A program made the position numbers and the translations under genes. A stretch of 64,000 nucleotides of DNA. Source: Leucobacter weissii (lineage in GTDB: Bacteria > Actinomycetota > Actinomycetes > Actinomycetales > Microbacteriaceae). Below are positions 14,561 to 22,778 of the stretch, piece after piece. Positions within the stretch are counted from its first letter, which is position 1, and every line of letters starts with the position of its first letter. The stretch lies in contig NZ_JAGDYM010000015.1 of NCBI RefSeq assembly GCF_017565745.1, forward strand, positions 1-64,000, read 5' to 3'. Under the pieces are notes generated by a model, which did not search any database, was not told the origin of the DNA, and saw only the letters and a program-made list of their open reading frames with translations.

Positions 14561-17439
14561 AGCGCGCTCCCCTCTATCTCCGCGCGGGCGGAGTCGGGCT
14601 GATCGTCGCCGCGCTCGTCTCCTCCTCCCTCGCCACGGCGGCGGTGCTGTTCCAGCCGGACTCGGCCGAGGCCGCTCCGGTCACCCAGAACGCCACGACC
14701 ACCGCGAGCGCGGTCACCCTCACCAATGCCAAGAACGCGCTGGTCTCGGAGGACGCCCCGTTCCCCGATCTCAAGGTCACGGTCTCGCAGACGAAGGACC
14801 TGGTGAACCAGGGCATCCGGATCACCTGGACGGGCGGCAAGCGCTCCTCCCGCCCGAGCGGCAGCAACGGCGGCGAGAACTTCCTGCAGATCGCGCAGTG
14901 CTGGGGCGAGGACAAGGACAATCCCGGTCACCCCGACCGCCGCACCTGCCAGTACGGCGGCACGCTCGGCTACGGCTCGATGCGGGACGCCACCCAGGGG
15001 CGGACCCAGGTCGCCGATCAGGACAAGCGCTATACCGTGGCGGAGGCTCGCGGACGCGTCTACACGGGCATCCCCTTCGTCGCCGTGAACAGCAGGGGCA
15101 GCGTCGACGACCGCAAGGCGCCCTCGGACCGCGTGGTCACCGCGATCCAGCGCGACGCGAACTCCAGCGTCTACTACGACGGCAACCCCGGTTGGGCCAT
15201 CAAGAGGGACGGGAACGCCGTCGATCTCAACACCAACACCTTCTTCACCAGGAACACCACCAACGAGGTGAACTGGGCCCCGTCGTCGGCGGACGGATCC
15301 GGCTCGGTGCCCTTCGAGGTGCAGACCGCGATGCAGTCCCCCGGCCTGGGCTGCGGGAACGTGGCGGCCGGGTCCTCGAAGGCGCAGTCCTGCTGGCTCG
15401 TCATCATCCCGCGCGGCGAGAAGGACAACGGCTCCAATTCGATCGACAAGCCGGGGATCTGGTGGGACTCCTGGGAGCACCACGTCGCGACGAAGCTCGA
15501 GTTCCGCCCGCTCGGCTCCCGCTGCGACATCGGCACGCAGGAGCAGCAGATCGCCGGCAGCGAGCTGCTGGTGAACGTCATCGCCTCGTGGCAGCCGCAG
15601 CTGTGCTCCGGCAAGAACGGTGCCGCGTTCGTGCACCGCATCGGCGCCGAGACCGATGCGCTCCGCGATGCGAGCGGCACGACGCCCAGCGCGCTCGCGC
15701 TGACATCGCTCCCCCTCGACACGGCGAACGCGGGACTCGACAAGGATCCATTGGCCTACGCCCCGATCGCGCTCTCCGGGCTGAGCATCAGCTTCGCGAT
15801 CGACTCCTCTCCGCAGACGTCCCCCCGCGAGCCGACCGAGCCGACGGAGCCGACCAAACCCGCGGAGCCCACGAGGCCGCCGGAGCCCGACCACCCCGGG
15901 GAGAACGCGACGCCCGAGGAGTTGGAGGACTGGGAGGCCGACTACTCGCAGTGGCAGAAGGACTTCAAGCAGTGGAAGACGGCCATGACGACGTGGCGCA
16001 AGGACCTGCAGCAGTGGGAGATCGACGTCAAGCAGTGGCGCCGTGACTTCGCCAAGTGGGAGGTCGCTCACGAGGAGTGGGAGAGCACCCGTGAGTCGTG
16101 GGAGAAGACGGAGCAGCGACGAGGACAGCCGATGACGCAGCTCAACCTCACGCCCCGGCTCCTCGCCAAGCTGCTCACCGCCTCCTACACCGAGTCCTTC
16201 CCGGTCGGAGCCGATACGAAGCACATCAGCGGCAATCCCCGGACGATCGTGCAGGATCCCGACTTCTGGCAGCACAACGGCGGAGCCGACGGCGAGTGGG
16301 CCAAGCAGAGCATCGTGGGCGTCTCGGTCTCGGACGCGCTGATGCCGGAGGGCCGCTCCGACCTCGCGACACGTCTCTGGGAGTACGTCTACGCGAACGC
16401 CGAGGCGGCCGCCTGGCTGAACGGGGCCGCCGACCAGTGGGGCACCAAGGTGAACCCGTACTACTCGACCAACGCGAAGATCAACCCGACGAAGACGGCC
16501 TTCTCCCTGCCCCGGGACAACTTCCCCAAGGCCGATCCGACGGAGAAGGCGGACACCACGACGAGCGACCCGGCCCACGGCACCGGGCCCATCGACCTGG
16601 TCATCAACCGCCCGTATACGAGCGACTTCACCAACGGCGCCTACAGCGTGCTGCGCGGCGACGGCAAGGTGCTCGGGGACTGGGACAAGTTCTCGATCCC
16701 CAACAAGTACGGCAAGGCGCCGCGCCAGCTGTTCGGCAACCAGAGCGTGATCGCCCTGACGACCGCTCCCGCGGCCGAGCAGTACCAGACGGCGACCGCC
16801 GCGCTGCTCAACCCGGCCGGCCGCTTCGTCCTGCCCACGCGCGCCGGCATGTCGGCCGCCGCCGCCGCGATGGTCCCGGACACGACGCAGCCCAAGGTCG
16901 CGCTGTTCAACCCGAACAGCTCCGCGGCCAAGGAGGCCGACACCGCCTATCCGCTCACCATGCCCGTGTACGCGGCGCTCAACCCGGCCCAGACCGACTA
17001 CGATCTGCGCTCGTCCTATGCGGGCCTGATCAGATACGCCGTGCAGAAGGGCCAGCGACCCGGCACCGACATCGGGCGCCTGCCCCCCGGCTACGCGCCG
17101 CTCTCCCAGGAGTGGGTGAAGCAGGCGCTCGCTGCTGCGGACGAGATCCAGGGCAAGGCCCCGGAGGACGAGAAGGATCCCGACGCCGATCCCGAGTCGC
17201 CCGCGGACCCCGACGCCGACGGCGAGAGCCCGGACAGCCCCGACAGCGAGTCGGATCCCGACACCGTCGACGAGATCGACTCCCCCGAGGAGGAGCCGCT
17301 CGCCCTCGCCGGCGGCACCACGCCGGACGATCCGCTGAACGGCCTGCTGGTCTACGCCGTGCCGGCCGGTCTGCTGACCGGTCTCGCAGCCGCGGCGTCC
17401 GTGCCGTTCATCGGCAGATTCAGAGCGAGGGAGCAATGA
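14557..17439 (+). CDS. large secreted membrane-anchored protein with tryptophan heptad coil
   Basis: I do not recognise a named family for this 960-residue protein. It has a signal peptide (residues 1-40, ending near AEAAP), an N-terminal extracellular region with paired cysteines, a Pro/Glu/Thr hinge (PTEPTEPTKPAEPTR) and a helix with Trp at 459, 466, 473, 480, 487, 494, 501, 508 and 515. A second folded region (from LNLTPRLLAKLLT) resembles substrate-binding proteins of the PstS type. An acidic Asp/Glu/Pro stretch, LALAG (915-919), one membrane helix and a short basic tail close the protein. The start overlaps the upstream stop (GTGA) with GGGAGGGGAA before it. Its place inside the pst operon suggests a phosphate-capture or scaffold role on the cell surface. 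Confidence 0.75.
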   Translation: MKRAPLYLRAGGVGLIVAALVSSSLATAAVLFQPDSAEAAPVTQNATTTASAVTLTNAKNALVSEDAPFPDLKVTVSQTKDLVNQGIRITWTGGKRSSRPSGSNGGENFLQIAQCWGEDKDNPGHPDRRTCQYGGTLGYGSMRDATQGRTQVADQDKRYTVAEARGRVYTGIPFVAVNSRGSVDDRKAPSDRVVTAIQRDANSSVYYDGNPGWAIKRDGNAVDLNTNTFFTRNTTNEVNWAPSSADGSGSVPFEVQTAMQSPGLGCGNVAAGSSKAQSCWLVIIPRGEKDNGSNSIDKPGIWWDSWEHHVATKLEFRPLGSRCDIGTQEQQIAGSELLVNVIASWQPQLCSGKNGAAFVHRIGAETDALRDASGTTPSALALTSLPLDTANAGLDKDPLAYAPIALSGLSISFAIDSSPQTSPREPTEPTEPTKPAEPTRPPEPDHPGENATPEELEDWEADYSQWQKDFKQWKTAMTTWRKDLQQWEIDVKQWRRDFAKWEVAHEEWESTRESWEKTEQRRGQPMTQLNLTPRLLAKLLTASYTESFPVGADTKHISGNPRTIVQDPDFWQHNGGADGEWAKQSIVGVSVSDALMPEGRSDLATRLWEYVYANAEAAAWLNGAADQWGTKVNPYYSTNAKINPTKTAFSLPRDNFPKADPTEKADTTTSDPAHGTGPIDLVINRPYTSDFTNGAYSVLRGDGKVLGDWDKFSIPNKYGKAPRQLFGNQSVIALTTAPAAEQYQTATAALLNPAGRFVLPTRAGMSAAAAAMVPDTTQPKVALFNPNSSAAKEADTAYPLTMPVYAALNPAQTDYDLRSSYAGLIRYAVQKGQRPGTDIGRLPPGYAPLSQEWVKQALAAADEIQGKAPEDEKDPDADPESPADPDADGESPDSPDSESDPDTVDEIDSPEEEPLALAGGTTPDDPLNGLLVYAVPAGLLTGLAAAASVPFIGRFRAREQ

Positions 17440-17459
17440 CGCTCCCCGTCTCGAAAAGA

Positions 17460-17492
17460 CTTGTGCGGCCCTCGGCCAGAAGGCCGCACAAG
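17460..17492 (+). terminator. hairpin between the two halves of the pst locus
   Basis: CTTGTGCGGCC (17460-17470) is perfectly complementary to GGCCGCACAAG (17482-17492) with an 11-base loop. No T-run follows. It could be a Rho-independent-like terminator, a partial attenuator lowering expression of the downstream genes, or an mRNA-stabilising stem protecting the upstream pstC-pstA-pstS messages. Confidence 0.55.
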
Positions 17493-17551
17493 ACGTCGAA
17501 CCACCCGGGCTCGGCGTTGTTCTCCCTACTCCCACGAGAAAAGGAACAGCA

Positions 17552-18685
17552 GTGAAGAACATCAAGAAGTATACGGCCGCGCTGGCCTCGGTCGGGGTCG
17601 TCGCGACCCTGCTCGCCATCGCGCCCACGGCGCACGCCGATCGCGTCGAGGCTCCTGCTGCGGCGGGTGATTTCGCGGTGGTCGGTTCCGACACCCTGCA
17701 GGACGTGGTCGCCGCGTTCGCAGAGGGCACGACCGTCACCGGTTCCTTCGTGCGAGCAACCGCGAACGGCGATCACTTCGCGTCGTTCCACGCCACCGGC
17801 ACCACGCCGAACATCACCGCCAAGGTCGGGGGCCCCTCCTTCGGGCGCCCCAACGGCTCGGGCGACGGCGTGAAGGCGCTCAGCGCCTCGGTGCAGGGCA
17901 TCAACTACACCTCCGGCACCGCCGGCAGCACGCCTGCCGTGAACATCAGCGGCCAGGTCGACATCGCGCGCTCCTCCTCGGGCCCCGGCTCGAACCCGGG
18001 CGCCAACCCCTCCGGCCCGCTGGTCTACCTGCCCTTCGGCCGCGACGCGCTCGCCTACGCCTACTCGGGTGGCAACGCGGCTCTGTCGAACCTGAACGCC
18101 GATCAGCTCAAGAGCCTGTTCGAGTGCCAGACCACCACCATCGGCGGCGTGACGGTGACCCCGGTCATCCCCCAGGCCGGTTCGGGCAGCCGCTCGGACT
18201 TCCTGAGCAAGATCGGCAACCCGACGCTCGGCTCCTGCGTCGTCATCGGTCAGGAGCACGACACCGCGCACCTCGCCGACGGCACCACGCCGTTCCCGAA
18301 CAACGCCGTCACCCCGATCTCCGTGGCCCAGTGGGTCTCGCAGAAGACCGGCGCCGCCGCCAGCCGCATCGGCGCCACCGTGCAGCTCGGCACCCCGACC
18401 GGAACCGCTCCCGTCACCGGCGAGGGCGTCAACACCCTGCCCAACGCCTCGTACTACTCCAACAGCACCTGGGGCCGCGACACCTACCTGGTGGTCGAGT
18501 ACGCGCGGATCGATCCGAACGACCCGAAGTACGACGCCAAGCTCGACAACCTCCTGGGCGAGACCGGCAGCAAGCTGCTCTCCAACCAGGACGGGCTGCC
18601 CAGCCAGGCGGGTGCGGTGAAGCAGAAGTTCGGCTTCCTCGAGCCCAGCACCACCGATTTCATCCGCGCGAATTTCCGCAACTAA
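17552..18685 (+). CDS. secreted PstS-like substrate-binding protein
   Basis: The 377-residue product has a clear signal peptide (KKYTAALASVGVVATLLAIAPTAHA, first 30 residues, cleavage near AHA-DR). It has a PstS-type binding fold beginning with VVGSDTLQDVVAAF, then IDIARSSSGPGSNPG-like and GSGSRSDFLSKIG segments that line the ligand pocket in the family. It has no lipobox, C-terminal helix or sorting signal, so it should be released or held by partner proteins. The start is GTG 17552 with AAAAGGAAC upstream. It follows the hairpin at 17460 and precedes an Ig-like protein. The ligand may be phosphate, but a phosphorylated compound is also possible. Confidence 0.8.
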   Translation: MKNIKKYTAALASVGVVATLLAIAPTAHADRVEAPAAAGDFAVVGSDTLQDVVAAFAEGTTVTGSFVRATANGDHFASFHATGTTPNITAKVGGPSFGRPNGSGDGVKALSASVQGINYTSGTAGSTPAVNISGQVDIARSSSGPGSNPGANPSGPLVYLPFGRDALAYAYSGGNAALSNLNADQLKSLFECQTTTIGGVTVTPVIPQAGSGSRSDFLSKIGNPTLGSCVVIGQEHDTAHLADGTTPFPNNAVTPISVAQWVSQKTGAAASRIGATVQLGTPTGTAPVTGEGVNTLPNASYYSNSTWGRDTYLVVEYARIDPNDPKYDAKLDNLLGETGSKLLSNQDGLPSQAGAVKQKFGFLEPSTTDFIRANFRN

Positions 18686-18716
18686 CGCGTAAGCATTCCA
18701 AGGAGTACACACACTC

Positions 18717-19823
18717 ATGAAGAAGAATCAGACTGTGCGCGGCGTGCTCGCCGGTGCGCTCTCGCTCGGCCTCATCGCCGGTGCGACCACGGTCCCGGCA
18801 CTGACCGCGACCGCAGCCGAGACCCCCGGCACCTTCTACGTCTGGAACGGCGAGGCCGACACGCCGACCCTGCTCGAGAAGGGCGAGGGCACCTACGACG
18901 CCGACGATCAGCTCGTCATCTCCGCCAGCGACACCGATCCGCTGGCCGAGATCACGGCCGACGGGGCGTTCACCGAGGTGTACCGCTTCGTCGCTCCGGT
19001 GCCCGCCGACGGTCAGGCGCTGGGCGGCAAGTCGACCTGGAGCTCGTTCGAGCAGACCGAGGCGGCCGGCCCCAACGGCGGCCTGCTGGCGGACAACTTC
19101 ACCCTCGAGGATCACGGCGGCCGCGCGCTGAGCACCGTGATCGCGAACGGCGGCGAGTACGCCATCGGCGTGGCGTTCACCAACGACAGCGGCGCGACCG
19201 TGGTCGACTCCGCCTACCGCGTGGTGAACATCCAGGCCGGCACCGGCAAGTTCTCGCTCGGCGGCGCCATCGAGGCTCCGGTGATCGCGGGCGCCAAGCC
19301 CACCATCAGCGGCACCGCCCGCGTCGGCTCCACGCTGACCGCTCGCGCGACCGGCTGGACCCCGACCGGCGTGAAGCTCAGCTACCAGTGGCTGCGCGGC
19401 GGCAAGGCCATCTCGGGCAGCGCCGCGAAGAAGGCCAGCTACAAGCTCGTCGCGGCGGACGCCAAGAAGCGCATCTCGGTGCGCGTGACCGGCACGCTCA
19501 CGGGTGCGGCCAACGTGGTGCAGACCAGCGCCGCCAAGACCGTCGCCAACGGCAAGATCTCGGCGAAGTCCGTCAAGGTCACCGGTACCGCCAAGTCGGG
19601 CAAGACCCTGCGCGCCAAGACCTCGTCCTGGTCGCCGAAGGGCGTCAAGCTCAGCTACCAGTGGCTGCGCAACGGCAAGGCCATCAAGGGCAGCGCCGCG
19701 AAGAAGTCGTCCTACAAGGTCAAGAAGGCCGACCGCAAGAAGAAGATCAGCGTTCGGGTGACCGGCAAGCTCACGGGCTACACCACCGTCACCAAGAAGA
19801 GCTCGGCCAAGACGGTCCGCTAA
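18717..19823 (+). CDS. secreted Ig-like domain protein
   Basis: This 368-residue protein has a signal peptide (about residues 1-34, ending ATAAE). A unique N-terminal domain follows (about 35-180), opening with TFYVWNGEADTPTLLEKGEG. Two tandem Ig-like repeats of about 85 residues each contain KLSYQWLRxGKAIxGSAAKK. The C-terminus is strongly basic and ends SSAKTVR, without a membrane helix or sorting motif. AAGGAG precedes the ATG. It probably sits on the cell wall by charge or by binding a partner. It is the last gene before a strong terminator, directly after the free PstS-like gene, which suggests the two act together. Confidence 0.75.
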   Translation: MKKNQTVRGVLAGALSLGLIAGATTVPALTATAAETPGTFYVWNGEADTPTLLEKGEGTYDADDQLVISASDTDPLAEITADGAFTEVYRFVAPVPADGQALGGKSTWSSFEQTEAAGPNGGLLADNFTLEDHGGRALSTVIANGGEYAIGVAFTNDSGATVVDSAYRVVNIQAGTGKFSLGGAIEAPVIAGAKPTISGTARVGSTLTARATGWTPTGVKLSYQWLRGGKAISGSAAKKASYKLVAADAKKRISVRVTGTLTGAANVVQTSAAKTVANGKISAKSVKVTGTAKSGKTLRAKTSSWSPKGVKLSYQWLRNGKAIKGSAAKKSSYKVKKADRKKKISVRVTGKLTGYTTVTKKSSAKTVR

Positions 19824-19840
19824 CCTCTTCTCCTCCCGGA

Positions 19841-19889
19841 TGAACCCGGGCCCGGCATCCGCGCCACGCGCGGGCCGGGCCCGGGTTCA
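19841..19889 (+). terminator. strong terminator hairpin
   Basis: TGAACCCGGGCCCGGC (19841-19856) pairs perfectly with GCCGGGCCCGGGTTCA (19874-19889) around a 17-base loop, giving a 16-bp GC-rich stem. No T-tract is present, as is common in high-GC actinobacteria. It closes the gene set ending with the Ig-like protein. Confidence 0.75.
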
Positions 19890-19912
19890 CCCCCGCCTGC
19901 ACACCCATCGCC

Positions 19913-20662
19913 ATGACTCTTGTGATTCCCACGAGTACCGCCGGAACGAAGAAGACCCCCACCACTGTGATTGCACTCGCCCGCACCGGGCTCAGTCGGC
20001 GCCCGCCCAGCCGTCGGCGCGGCAGCGCCCGCATCGCGGCGCTCCTCGCTCTCCTCGCACTGTTCGCCCTCGCCTCGACCGCCGTGCTCCCGGTTCCTCC
20101 GACGCACGCCGAAGAGAGTTCCGACCCCGTTCCGGAGAACTCCGAGGGAGACGGCCCCGAGGATGAGAGCACTCCCGATCCGGTCGTCGTCCCATCCGGC
20201 TCCGACGGGCTCTTCCTCGTCAGCGCCCTCGACGTCGCCGCGTCACCCAATCTCCTGCCTGCAGGGGGCAGCGTCGCCGTCTCGCTGACGGTGCGCAACC
20301 TGTCGACGAAGAAGCTGAGCGGAACCGCGGATTTCTGGATCACGACGCTCTGGGGCACCCGCGTGTCGGCGCTTCCCACCGCGGAGGTGGCGGATCTCGC
20401 CGCGGGCGAGACCCGCACGCTGACGGCCCACCTCGACGGACCGGGCCAGTGGGCGCTCTACACCGCCCACGCGACGTTCGCGCCCGACACCGTCGTCGAG
20501 AACGGCTCCGAGGCGCAGTCCCGCGACGCCTTCCTCTTCTTCCCGCCGCTGTTCGCCTTCGCGTGCCTGCTCCTCATCGCCGTCGCGCTCGTCGTGCTCA
20601 GGTTCGCGCTCCGCCGCCGCGCCGCATACGCACCCTCCTCGGAGGAGGTCCCAGCCTCATGA
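19913..20662 (+). CDS. envelope protein with signal and C-terminal anchor (249 aa)
   Basis: I do not recognise a named family. A basic N-terminus (RRPPSRRRGSAR) leads to a hydrophobic segment near 45-65 and a signal-cleavage-like THAEE. An acidic Pro/Glu linker follows, then a beta-sandwich domain (about 95-205; FLVSALDVAASPNLLPAGGS and LTVRNLSTKKLSGTADFW) that looks like a CARDB-type adhesive fold. A membrane helix near 207-228 and a basic tail finish the protein. The start is uncertain: ATG 19913 has no clear binding site and GTG 19967 is an in-frame alternative. Its stop overlaps the sortase-fold gene (ATGA), so the two proteins are almost certainly made together. Confidence 0.6.
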   Translation: MTLVIPTSTAGTKKTPTTVIALARTGLSRRPPSRRRGSARIAALLALLALFALASTAVLPVPPTHAEESSDPVPENSEGDGPEDESTPDPVVVPSGSDGLFLVSALDVAASPNLLPAGGSVAVSLTVRNLSTKKLSGTADFWITTLWGTRVSALPTAEVADLAAGETRTLTAHLDGPGQWALYTAHATFAPDTVVENGSEAQSRDAFLFFPPLFAFACLLLIAVALVVLRFALRRRAAYAPSSEEVPAS

Positions 20663-21615
20663 CCACCGATCTCTCCCCCGGCCCGGCCGCCGGGTCGTCA
20701 CCCGCTTCGGCTCCGGTCACCGGCGCTGAGCAGAAGCCGAAGAAGCCGAAGCCCCCGCTCGTGCTCTCGCAGAGGGACCACGCGATCCGGGGCGTGGTCG
20801 GCATCGCCGCCGCGCTGCTGCTGAGCTTCGCGTTCAACCTCATCGTATTCAGCCATCTCCAGTACTTCGCCGCTCAGCAGCAGTTGCGCGACCGCTTCAG
20901 CGCAGAGCTCGCTGAAGGCGTCGCCCCCGTCAGCGAGGGCGACTTCAACAGCGTTCTGCTCAGCGACGGCGATCCGGTCACCCTCCTCGACATCCCGAGC
21001 ATCGGACTGCGCACCGTCGTGGTGGAGGGCAGCTCGGGCGGCGTCACGTCGAACGGCCCCGGGCACCGCCGCGACACCGTGCTCCCCGGCCAGGCCGGGG
21101 TGAGCATCATCATGGGCCGGGCGTCCGCCTACGGCGCGCCCTTCTCGAAGATCAAGGATCTGCGGCCGGGCGACACGTTCACCGCGATCACCGGCCAGGG
21201 CGAGCACGTGTACTCGGTAATCGGAGTCCGGTACCAGAAGGACCCCACGCCGACGACGCCGCAGACCGGCGAGAGCCGCCTGATCCTCGAAACCGCTCGC
21301 ACCAGCATGCCCTACGTGCCCACCGGCGTGATCCGTGTCGATGCGCGTCTCGTCAGCGACGTCCAGGATACGGGCGCCCGGCAGACCACTCCCGCCACGC
21401 TGCCGCCGAGCCATCGCGCCATGGCCACCGATACCAGCACCGTCTGGGCCCTCGTGTTCGCGTTGCAGGCGCTGATCGTGCTCGAGGTCGCGCTCGTCTG
21501 GTCGGTTCGCCGCGTCGGGGCGCGACGTGCGTGGGCCGTGTTCGTTCCGATCGCGCTGCTGATCACCTTCATCGTCACCGATCAGGTCATGCGCCTGCTC
21601 CCCAACCTGCTCTAA
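20659..21615 (+). CDS. sortase-fold membrane protein lacking catalytic His and Cys
   Basis: The 318-residue protein has a cytoplasmic Pro/Lys tail, a membrane helix near 44-66, and a sortase beta-barrel (about 105-230). Two more membrane helices lie near 261-284 and 291-311, the topology of class C/E-like sortases. Landmarks of the fold are present: [46 protein letters not shown]. The active-site positions are changed. Where sortases have Gly-His, this has Gly153-Arg154 (CGG codon); where they have Thr-Cys, this has Thr212-Ala213 (GCT codon); only Arg226 remains. It should therefore not be a transpeptidase and may be a structural or binding component. Start at ATG 20659 overlaps the upstream stop; pstB follows. 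Confidence 0.75.
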   Translation: MTTDLSPGPAAGSSPASAPVTGAEQKPKKPKPPLVLSQRDHAIRGVVGIAAALLLSFAFNLIVFSHLQYFAAQQQLRDRFSAELAEGVAPVSEGDFNSVLLSDGDPVTLLDIPSIGLRTVVVEGSSGGVTSNGPGHRRDTVLPGQAGVSIIMGRASAYGAPFSKIKDLRPGDTFTAITGQGEHVYSVIGVRYQKDPTPTTPQTGESRLILETARTSMPYVPTGVIRVDARLVSDVQDTGARQTTPATLPPSHRAMATDTSTVWALVFALQALIVLEVALVWSVRRVGARRAWAVFVPIALLITFIVTDQVMRLLPNLL

Positions 21616-21628
21616 AGGACTCATCAGA

Positions 21629-22657
21629 ATGACCCAGCCGAACAACGAGAACGACTACACGCAGCTGCTCCCGAACCTCGCCCCGGGCGCCCCGGCGCCC
21701 GACGCGCCGGCGCCGACGGGCCCCGGGGATCAGTCCGCGCCCGGAGTCCCGGGCGACGTCCCCACGACCGTGCTGCCCCCGGTCGACCTCGAGGGACTGC
21801 CCCCCATCGACGGCGCCGTCCAGGGGCCCCATGCGACACCGCCCGGCACGCAGCCGGCCGAGCCCGAAGAGGCAGCCGCACCGCTCGCGACCCTGCAGGC
21901 GAACCGCATCACCGCGTGGTTCGGCGATCGCAAGGTGCTCGACCGGGTCTCGCTCACCATGCCCGCCGGGCAGGTCACCTCGCTGATCGGCCCCTCGGGC
22001 TGCGGCAAGTCGACCTTCCTGCGGATCCTCAACCGCATGCACGAGCTCGTCCCCTCCGCGACGCTCGCCGGCGAGGTGCTGCTCGACGGCGAGGACATCT
22101 ACGATCCGAAGAAGAAGCTGGTCGAGGCCCGCAAGCACATCGGCATGGTGTTCCAGAAGCCGAACCCCTTCCCCGCCATGTCGATCTACGACAACGTGAT
22201 CGCGGGGCTGAAGCTCACCGGCACCAAGGCCTCCAGGGAGCAGAAGGACTACCTCGTCGAGACCTCCCTCGCCAAGGCCGGCCTCTGGAAAGAGGTCAAG
22301 GATCGCCTGCGCTCGCCCGGCGGCGGCCTCTCCGGCGGCCAGCAGCAGCGCCTCTGCATCGCCAGATCCCTCGCGGTGACGCCGCGCGTGCTGCTGATGG
22401 ACGAGCCCTGTTCAGCCCTCGATCCCACCTCGACCCGCGTCATCGAGGAGACCATGCTGGAGCTCGCCAAGGAGGTCACCATCGTCATCGTGACCCACAA
22501 CATGCAGCAGGCCCAGCGCGTCTCTCAGCAGTGCGCCTTCTTCCTCGCGGCTCACGGAAAACCCGGAGTGATCGTCGAGCACGGCGACACCGCCGCCATG
22601 TTCGACTCCCCCATCGATCCGCGCACCTTCGACTACGTGAACGGCCGATTCGGGTAG
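21629..22657 (+). CDS. pstB: phosphate ABC transporter ATPase PstB
   Basis: PstB powers phosphate import. The ATPase core has Walker [10 protein letters not shown] (121-129), the Q-loop in [14 protein letters not shown], signature LSGGQQQR, Walker B VLLMDEP and the switch His in VTHNMQQAQ. The sequence matches PstB closely. Residues 1-85 are an unusual Pro/Ala/Gly-rich extension (for example [13 protein letters not shown]) not found in typical 250-270-residue PstB. It starts 13 bases after the sortase-fold gene with AAAGGAC upstream, which ties that envelope protein to the transporter. No phoU follows. Confidence 0.94.
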   Translation: MTQPNNENDYTQLLPNLAPGAPAPDAPAPTGPGDQSAPGVPGDVPTTVLPPVDLEGLPPIDGAVQGPHATPPGTQPAEPEEAAAPLATLQANRITAWFGDRKVLDRVSLTMPAGQVTSLIGPSGCGKSTFLRILNRMHELVPSATLAGEVLLDGEDIYDPKKKLVEARKHIGMVFQKPNPFPAMSIYDNVIAGLKLTGTKASREQKDYLVETSLAKAGLWKEVKDRLRSPGGGLSGGQQQRLCIARSLAVTPRVLLMDEPCSALDPTSTRVIEETMLELAKEVTIVIVTHNMQQAQRVSQQCAFFLAAHGKPGVIVEHGDTAAMFDSPIDPRTFDYVNGRFG

Positions 22658-22691
22658 CCGCCGGCGGGGTGCCCCTCCCGCGCGTCTTCGA

Positions 22692-22723
22692 TAGTGTTGA
22701 AGCGGTGCGCTCACCTGCGCACC
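22692..22723 (+). promoter_or_regulatory. putative aceE promoter -10 and operator-like inverted repeat
   Basis: TAGTGT (22692-22697) fits a -10 element. Seven bases later the inverted repeat GGTGCGC-tcacct-GCGCACC (22704-22723) covers the expected start of transcription. It could be a repressor site or a leader hairpin for the aceE-fasR message. Confidence 0.35.
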
Positions 22724-22778
22724 GACTCGCGTCGCCAAATCCCGGCGTGCACGCGAATCATGGTGAAGGAGCAACAAC

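Noticed and set aside
13867-17739. A 1290-codon open frame on the minus strand opposite the pst genes
   Set aside because: It is a shadow of the forward genes: high GC removes stop codons, the translation is Arg/Val/Gly/Leu-rich without domains, and the forward proteins have signal peptides and family motifs.
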